Source: Planctomycetota bacterium
GTDB taxonomy: Bacteria; Planctomycetota; Planctomycetia; Pirellulales; Lacipirellulaceae
Direction of reading: 5' to 3'
NCBI GenBank assembly: GCA_029259975.1
Contig: JAJDEE010000132.1
Span: 1-16,405 of the forward strand
DNA: 16,405 bases
Below the pieces are notes generated by a model. That model was not told the DNA's origin. It did not search any database and worked only from the letters and a program-made list of their open reading frames with translations. Shown one piece after another: positions 12,326 through 16,405 of the stretch; positions within the stretch are counted from its first letter, which is position 1; every line of letters starts with the position of its first letter. The position numbers and the translations under genes are program-made.

Positions 12326-13369
12326 ATGCCATTAGTACCCATGCGAATTTTATTGGACCATGCCGCCGAGAACGATTACGGCATCGCCGCTTTCAACGTG
12401 AACAACATGGAACAGATCCAAGCGATCATGGAGGCTGCCAAAGAGACCGAGTCGCCCGTGATCGTGCAGGCGAGTCGCGGTGCTCGTTCCTACTCACAAG
12501 ATAACTACCTGCGTCATCTGATGCTTGCCGCTGCTGAACTCTATCCCGAGCTTCCGATCGTCATGCACCAAGACCATGGCAACAGCCCCGAGACTTGCCA
12601 AAGTGCCGTCGAGAATGGTTTTACAAGTGTGATGATGGATGGTTCTCTGGAAGCCGACGGCAAGACGCCGGCCGACTATGCGTACAATGTTCGTGTGACC
12701 AAAGAGGTGACGGAAAATGCGCACGCTCAGGGTGTTTCGGTCGAAGGCGAGCTAGGATGCCTCGGTTCGCTCGTCTCGGGTGAAGGCGAACAGGAAGATG
12801 GCCACGGCGCTGTTGGTCAGCTGACGAAAGAGCAATTGTTGACCGATCCTGAAGAGGCCGAGCGTTTTGTTGCAGAGACAGGCGTCGACGCTTTAGCGGT
12901 CGCAATTGGCACCAGCCACGGTGCGTACAAATTTACCAGCAAGCCGACTGGCGCGGTGCTGGCGATGGATCGCATCGACGAGATTCACAAGCGTTTGCCC
13001 AACTGCCACTTGGTGATGCACGGCAGCAGTAGTGTTCCGCAAGAACTGCAGGATATCATCAACGAGTTTGGCGGCAACATTAAGCAGACCTGGGGCGTAC
13101 CCGTCGAAGAGATCAAGCGCGGCATCAAGAGCGGTGTCCGCAAGATCAACGTCGATACCGACAATCGACTAGCGATCACGGGCGCGATCCGTAAGGTATT
13201 CGCCGAGTCGCCTGAAAAATTCGACCCGCGCGACTATCTCAAACCCGCCCGCGCAAAGATGAAAGAAGTCTGCATCGCCCGCATGGTCGCCTTTGGCCAA
13301 GCAGGTAACGCCTCGAAGATTAAATGTGAATCGATCGATAAATTCGCTAGTTTCTACGCGGCTGTGTAG
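12326..13369 (+). CDS. fba: Class II fructose-bisphosphate aldolase
   Basis: This zinc-dependent enzyme interconverts fructose 1,6-bisphosphate and dihydroxyacetone phosphate plus glyceraldehyde 3-phosphate in glycolysis, gluconeogenesis and, in some bacteria, the Calvin cycle. The 347-residue product has HQDHG (81-85; D83 catalytic, H84 a zinc ligand), GELG (141-144), GTSHGAYK with zinc ligand H198, MHGSSS with H232, and KINVDTD (273-279), which binds substrate phosphate. Length and the extended C-terminus fit the class IIB, CbbA-like subgroup. The start has a strong Shine-Dalgarno. It appears to be a single-gene unit with its own promoter and a terminator hairpin. Confidence 0.96.
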   Translation: MPLVPMRILLDHAAENDYGIAAFNVNNMEQIQAIMEAAKETESPVIVQASRGARSYSQDNYLRHLMLAAAELYPELPIVMHQDHGNSPETCQSAVENGFTSVMMDGSLEADGKTPADYAYNVRVTKEVTENAHAQGVSVEGELGCLGSLVSGEGEQEDGHGAVGQLTKEQLLTDPEEAERFVAETGVDALAVAIGTSHGAYKFTSKPTGAVLAMDRIDEIHKRLPNCHLVMHGSSSVPQELQDIINEFGGNIKQTWGVPVEEIKRGIKSGVRKINVDTDNRLAITGAIRKVFAESPEKFDPRDYLKPARAKMKEVCIARMVAFGQAGNASKIKCESIDKFASFYAAV

Positions 13370-13390
13370 GCTAAGCCCCAAGGCAGGTAA

Positions 13391-13429
13391 ATGGCATGTC
13401 GGCGACCCTCGAGTCGCCGACATTTCCAT
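13391..13429. terminator. Bidirectional terminator between fba and the antiporter gene
   Basis: A perfect 10-bp stem (atgtcggcga 13396-13405, tcgccgacat 13414-13423) has an 8-nt loop, with atgg/ccat able to pair outside it. It lies between the convergent stops of fba (+) and the antiporter (-), so it can serve both directions. No long T-run is present on either strand. Confidence 0.6.
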
Positions 13430-13472
13430 GCGTCATTGTGTGCCCAGCCGAACGTTTTTCCACGCGACTCTG

Positions 13473-15275
13473 CTATTCGCTTTGCTGACCATCTACTAGG
13501 GCTACCAGCCGTTGCCCCGGCTTGGGAAGCATGTCTTTTTCGTCGGTGGCGATTGTGAGGGCACCGTTTTCTTCTAGGCTAAAAAGCAGCAGGGCCGAAT
13601 CGCCGTAGCGGGCGAGGAAATCGTCTAACGTAAAATCGTCGCTTAGCAATGTTTTTTTGATGGTCGCACCAGCGGCGAAGCGTTGTTCTAGTTCTGCGAT
13701 TGTGACTGGCCTGTCGAAAAGTGTGCGACCGCGGCGGTAGGCGCCGACCGCATCGGTGCGGCCACTGGGCGTTTCGACGGCGGCGACTTGATAGACTTCG
13801 GCGCGTCCGAATCGTTCGGCAAATCCCATGGCGGCTAACGTATTGACCTCGTCGTTGGGGGTCATGGCCAGCAGTCGACCAATACCGCCTAGGTCGATTT
13901 CTTCCTGGACAAATTCGCTGCCGATGCTGGCATAGTTGATCGGTAGTCCTGCCATCCGCGCGGCTGCGTTGTTGCGTGGGTTGGTATCGACCAACAAAAC
14001 AGGCAATCCTTCCCCTTGGATGGCGAGCGCGATTTCGCGAATTGCGGGCGAGGCACCAGCAAACAGTACGCCTTGTGGATTCTCGCCCGAGAGGCCGAGC
14101 CAACGAGCCAGCGCCGCTAGCGACAAACCGAAAACCGTAACCGAACCTATACTGACCAGACAGGTCATCAGCTCAAAACGGGCTGCCTCGTTAGCGAGCG
14201 GGTGCCCGGCATTCTGGAGTTTCAAAGCAAACAGCGAGCTGACCGCCGCCGCGACGATCCCGCGCGGATGGATCCACGACAGAAACGAACGTTCTTGCCA
14301 ACTCAGTCCGCTGCCGAAAGTTGACACGAATACCGAGACGGGCCGCACGACCAAGATGATTAGTGCCACGAGGGCCAAGCTTCGCCAGCCCAAAGTTTGG
14401 ATCGCGGCCATATCGATCGTCAGCCGCGAGGCTAGCACGATGAACAAGGTCGAAATTAGCAGCACGCGTAGGTTCTCTTTGAATTCGACGACATGCCGAA
14501 TGGCCACGGTGCGTTGATTGGCGAGCATCACGCCCAGTAGCGTGACCGTTACTAATCCCGATTCTTCTTGTAGATGATTAGAGACTGCGAATAGCAGCAC
14601 CACGAACGCCAGGATGAGCGGATTCTGCAAATAGTCGGGCACGAGGTACCGACGCAACATCTGAATCAATATCCACGCGCTGGCGGCGCTTAGCACGAGG
14701 CCGTAAATCAAAGTACGGCCCATGTGTAACACCGAATCGCCGGCGATGTTGCCGTGGGTTTCGTGCAAGATTAACTCAAAGACCAGCGCCGCCAAGACCG
14801 CGCCGATCGGGTCGTTTACGATGCCTTCCCATTTGGCGAGCGACCCGATGCGGCGAACAGGTTGTACATGCCGCAGCAGCGGCAAAATAACGGTGGGACC
14901 GCTCACCGTAAGCAAAGCACCGATCAGTATGGCCATTTGCTGCGAAAAGCCGCCGACGGCGTAGGCAAACCAGGCGGTGGATATCCAAGTGATCAGCAGA
15001 CCGATCGAGACGAGCCGAAACACCACGCCACGAGTTTCTTTAATCTCACGAATGTTGAGGCTTAGCCCGCCTTCGAACAGGATGATGCCGACCGCTAGCG
15101 AGACCATTGCGAAGAACATCTCTTCGTTCTCGCCCGCCCTGCTGGCGGTGAGCTTTCCGAGTACCACACCAAACAGGAGCAGCAAGACGATCGCAGGAAG
15201 GCGAAAACGCCATGCGACCCATTGGGCGGCAATGCCCAGGGCGAGTACGCTCGCCAGGTAGAGCGGGTAGTCCAT
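13473..15275 (-). CDS. CPA1-type cation/proton antiporter with RCK-like C-terminal region
   Basis: This is a predicted inner-membrane Na+ or K+/H+ antiporter. Residues 1-395 hold about 12 hydrophobic segments with CPA1 landmarks: LFEGGLSL (66-73), TVSGPTVILPLLR (123-135), EGIVNDPIGA (150-159) with the N154-D155 pair, and HPRGIVAAAVSSL (336-348). Residues 402-500 resemble a TrkA-N/RCK nucleotide-binding fold (VLFAGASPAIREIALAI, then VLLVDTNP), but the usual glycine-rich loop is poorly kept. Residues 520-600 look like a further regulatory domain. The substrate ion cannot be read from sequence. The ATG at 15275 has no Shine-Dalgarno. It is divergent from the EF-hand gene and convergent with fba. 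Confidence 0.92.
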   Translation of the reverse strand: MDYPLYLASVLALGIAAQWVAWRFRLPAIVLLLLFGVVLGKLTASRAGENEEMFFAMVSLAVGIILFEGGLSLNIREIKETRGVVFRLVSIGLLITWISTAWFAYAVGGFSQQMAILIGALLTVSGPTVILPLLRHVQPVRRIGSLAKWEGIVNDPIGAVLAALVFELILHETHGNIAGDSVLHMGRTLIYGLVLSAASAWILIQMLRRYLVPDYLQNPLILAFVVLLFAVSNHLQEESGLVTVTLLGVMLANQRTVAIRHVVEFKENLRVLLISTLFIVLASRLTIDMAAIQTLGWRSLALVALIILVVRPVSVFVSTFGSGLSWQERSFLSWIHPRGIVAAAVSSLFALKLQNAGHPLANEAARFELMTCLVSIGSVTVFGLSLAALARWLGLSGENPQGVLFAGASPAIREIALAIQGEGLPVLLVDTNPRNNAAARMAGLPINYASIGSEFVQEEIDLGGIGRLLAMTPNDEVNTLAAMGFAERFGRAEVYQVAAVETPSGRTDAVGAYRRGRTLFDRPVTIAELEQRFAAGATIKKTLLSDDFTLDDFLARYGDSALLLFSLEENGALTIATDEKDMLPKPGQRLVALVDGQQSE

Positions 15276-15524
15276 TTGAGGTGGATATTTCGATGCTGAT
15301 GGGAAATTGATAAACGGCCATATTTTGGCGGAAAAGCTGTTTTAGCGATAGCGCAGTGCAAAACCGAAGCGACTGGAGCACTGTTGGTTTTGCTAGCCAC
15401 ATACTCCTCGAAATTGCATTATCCCGAGGAAACCTCGAAACCTTGGCCTCTTGCCGGAGTTATATAGAGTGGAGACACAAACCCGGATACCTTTCACCCA
15501 CTCCCCAGATCGCGAGGGCCAGTC
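15276..15524. other. Divergent intergenic region with overlapping dyads
   Basis: This 249-nt region separates the antiporter (-) from the EF-hand gene (+). It contains gcaaaacc/ggttttgc (15358-15365, 15386-15393), overlapping cagtgc/gcactg (15354-15359, 15378-15383). It also has cctcgaaa repeated at 15406-15413 and 15433-15440 on either side of cgagg (15425-15429). The pairings are mutually exclusive within each set. An A/T-rich ttatatag (15460-15467) could be a -10 box, but no matching -35 was found. Confidence 0.5.
15514..15518 (+). promoter_or_regulatory. Ribosome binding site of the EF-hand gene
   Basis: gaggg lies 6 nt before ATG 15525 and, with the signal peptide that follows, supports that start. 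Confidence 0.6.
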
Positions 15525-16405
15525 ATGCGTTACCTATCAAAGTTTTTACTAATGGCGGCATTTTGTCTGATGCTGTCGGCACTGCTTACAACCTCCGCCA
15601 TGGCAGAGGATGACACCGCGAACAACGAAGACCGTGCCGGTCGTAGAGCAGAGATGCGACAGAAAATGCTGGACCAATTCGACGCTGACGGCGATGGCGA
15701 GCTTAACGATGACGAACGTGCAAATGCCCGCGAAGTAATGCGTGGCCGACGTGGCGGCAAAGGTAAGGGCGACCGAGCGCGAGGAAATAAAAAAGGGGGG
15801 AAGGGTGGCAAGGGTGGCAAGGGTGGCAAGGGTGGCAAGGGTGGCAAGGGTCGTCGCGGACAGGGTGGACGACCAGACCCAGCTAAGTTGTTTAACAAGT
15901 TCGATGCCAACGGTGATGGACAACTGAGCCGCGCCGAATTTATGAAACTGGCCGCAGAGGTGCGACCTCCACGTCCGCAACGAGAGCCAGGTAAGCGTGA
16001 TGGCGCTCGTCGCGATGGTCCGCCACGAGACGGAGGGAAACGTCGCTTTGACCGTGACCGCCCTTTGCAAAATCCAGGCGACCGCCCAGAGTCTCCCCCG
16101 CGACCAGAAGGTCGACGTCGCCTTTATGACGAGGAGGGTTCTGATACACGAAGCCGCGACTCTCGTCGCCACGGGGCACATGGCCCGAGAGGCCCTAAGC
16201 CGCCGAATCCTGAGAAGGTCTTCGATCGCTTCGACGAGGACGGGGACGATCAGCTCAGCCGTGACGAGTTTATGAAGCTGGTCGAGCATATGCGTGAAAT
16301 GCACCCCCACCACAGACGAGGAGGCGACCGCAGTATGCGAGACCGCCGAGACTCGCGCCGGGGACCACCCGGAGAAGATGGCCCATCGGGACGTCGTAGA
16401 CCTCC
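15525..16405 (+). CDS. Secreted EF-hand protein, 3'-truncated by the window
   Basis: The frame is open from ATG 15525 to the right edge (293 complete codons), so the C-terminus is not seen. A signal peptide is clear: MRYLSKF, a hydrophobic stretch, and cleavage after SAMA (residue 27). Three EF-hand calcium loops follow: D53-E64 (DADGDGELNDDE), D127-E138 (DANGDGQLSRAE) and D237-E248 (DEDGDDQLSRDE, with D replacing the usual G at loop position 6). The second and third share KFDxNGDxQLSRxEFMKL-like flanks, suggesting internal duplication. Between the first and second loops lies a Lys-Gly-Gly tract (93-107); Arg/Pro/Asp-rich disordered segments fill the rest. Likely an exported calcium-binding protein; the partner is unknown. 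Confidence 0.88.
   Translation, partial: MRYLSKFLLMAAFCLMLSALLTTSAMAEDDTANNEDRAGRRAEMRQKMLDQFDADGDGELNDDERANAREVMRGRRGGKGKGDRARGNKKGGKGGKGGKGGKGGKGGKGRRGQGGRPDPAKLFNKFDANGDGQLSRAEFMKLAAEVRPPRPQREPGKRDGARRDGPPRDGGKRRFDRDRPLQNPGDRPESPPRPEGRRRLYDEEGSDTRSRDSRRHGAHGPRGPKPPNPEKVFDRFDEDGDDQLSRDEFMKLVEHMREMHPHHRRGGDRSMRDRRDSRRGPPGEDGPSGRRRP
15801..15854 (+). repeat. Five perfect 9-nt tandem repeats coding Lys-Gly-Gly
   Basis: aagggtggc is repeated exactly five times (15801-15845), followed by a diverged sixth unit (aagggtcgt). It lies in frame in the EF-hand gene. Immediately before it is a run of six A then six G (15789-15800). Perfect identity at DNA level suggests recent slippage expansion. Confidence 0.9.

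Noticed and set aside
13579..14517. Frames of 174 (-) and 193 (+) residues within the antiporter gene
   Set aside because: Both are out-of-frame or antisense readings with low-complexity composition, lying wholly inside a well-supported antiporter.
15549..16313. 254-residue minus-strand frame opposite the EF-hand gene, with repeated Leu-Ala-Thr
   Set aside because: It is the antisense reading of the Lys-Gly-Gly repeat gene. It has no family motifs, while the plus strand has a signal peptide, three EF-hand loops and a ribosome binding site.

Overview
The window is a bacterial chromosome segment that is almost certainly from a planctomycete, probably of the Pirellulales. The lineage call is an inference from gene content and style. 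The spc/alpha ribosomal gene order lacks rpmD and infA. Ribosomal protein L17 carries an internal insertion and an acidic tail. A phage-type metallopeptidase-like gene sits next to rplQ, an EF-hand secreted protein lies nearby, base composition is mid-GC, and the operon spacers hold short-period repeats. No rRNA, tRNA, CRISPR array, IS element or phage module was seen.

Region 1 (1-6338, + strand) is the distal spc operon: rplE (5' end cut off by the window), rpsN (zinc type), rpsH, rplF, rplR, rpsE, rplO, secY, adk, map. It supplies 50S and 30S proteins, the SecY channel, adenylate kinase and methionine aminopeptidase. rpsE and rplO overlap by 4 nt.

Region 2 (6339-10187, + strand) is the alpha-type cluster: rpmJ (too short for routine ORF calling), rpsM, rpsK, rpsD, rpoA, rplQ. 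A weak hairpin and a plausible promoter separate it from map, so it may be partly independently transcribed. Several spacers in regions 1 and 2 carry degenerate 7-nt tandem units in inverted arrangement. Two of these can fold into 26-position imperfect hairpins, and several run directly into the Shine-Dalgarno sequence of the next gene.

Region 3 (10188-12071) has an HExxH protein next to rplQ, then a 173-bp nested inverted-repeat element, then a predicted lipoprotein of unknown function with its own candidate promoter.

Region 4 (12072-16405) has class II fructose-bisphosphate aldolase (+) with an extended -10 promoter and strong Shine-Dalgarno. It converges, through a bidirectional hairpin, on a minus-strand CPA1-type cation/proton antiporter with an RCK-like C-terminal region. 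Divergent from the antiporter is a secreted EF-hand protein (+) that runs off the right edge; it has three EF-hand loops and a perfect Lys-Gly-Gly repeat tract.
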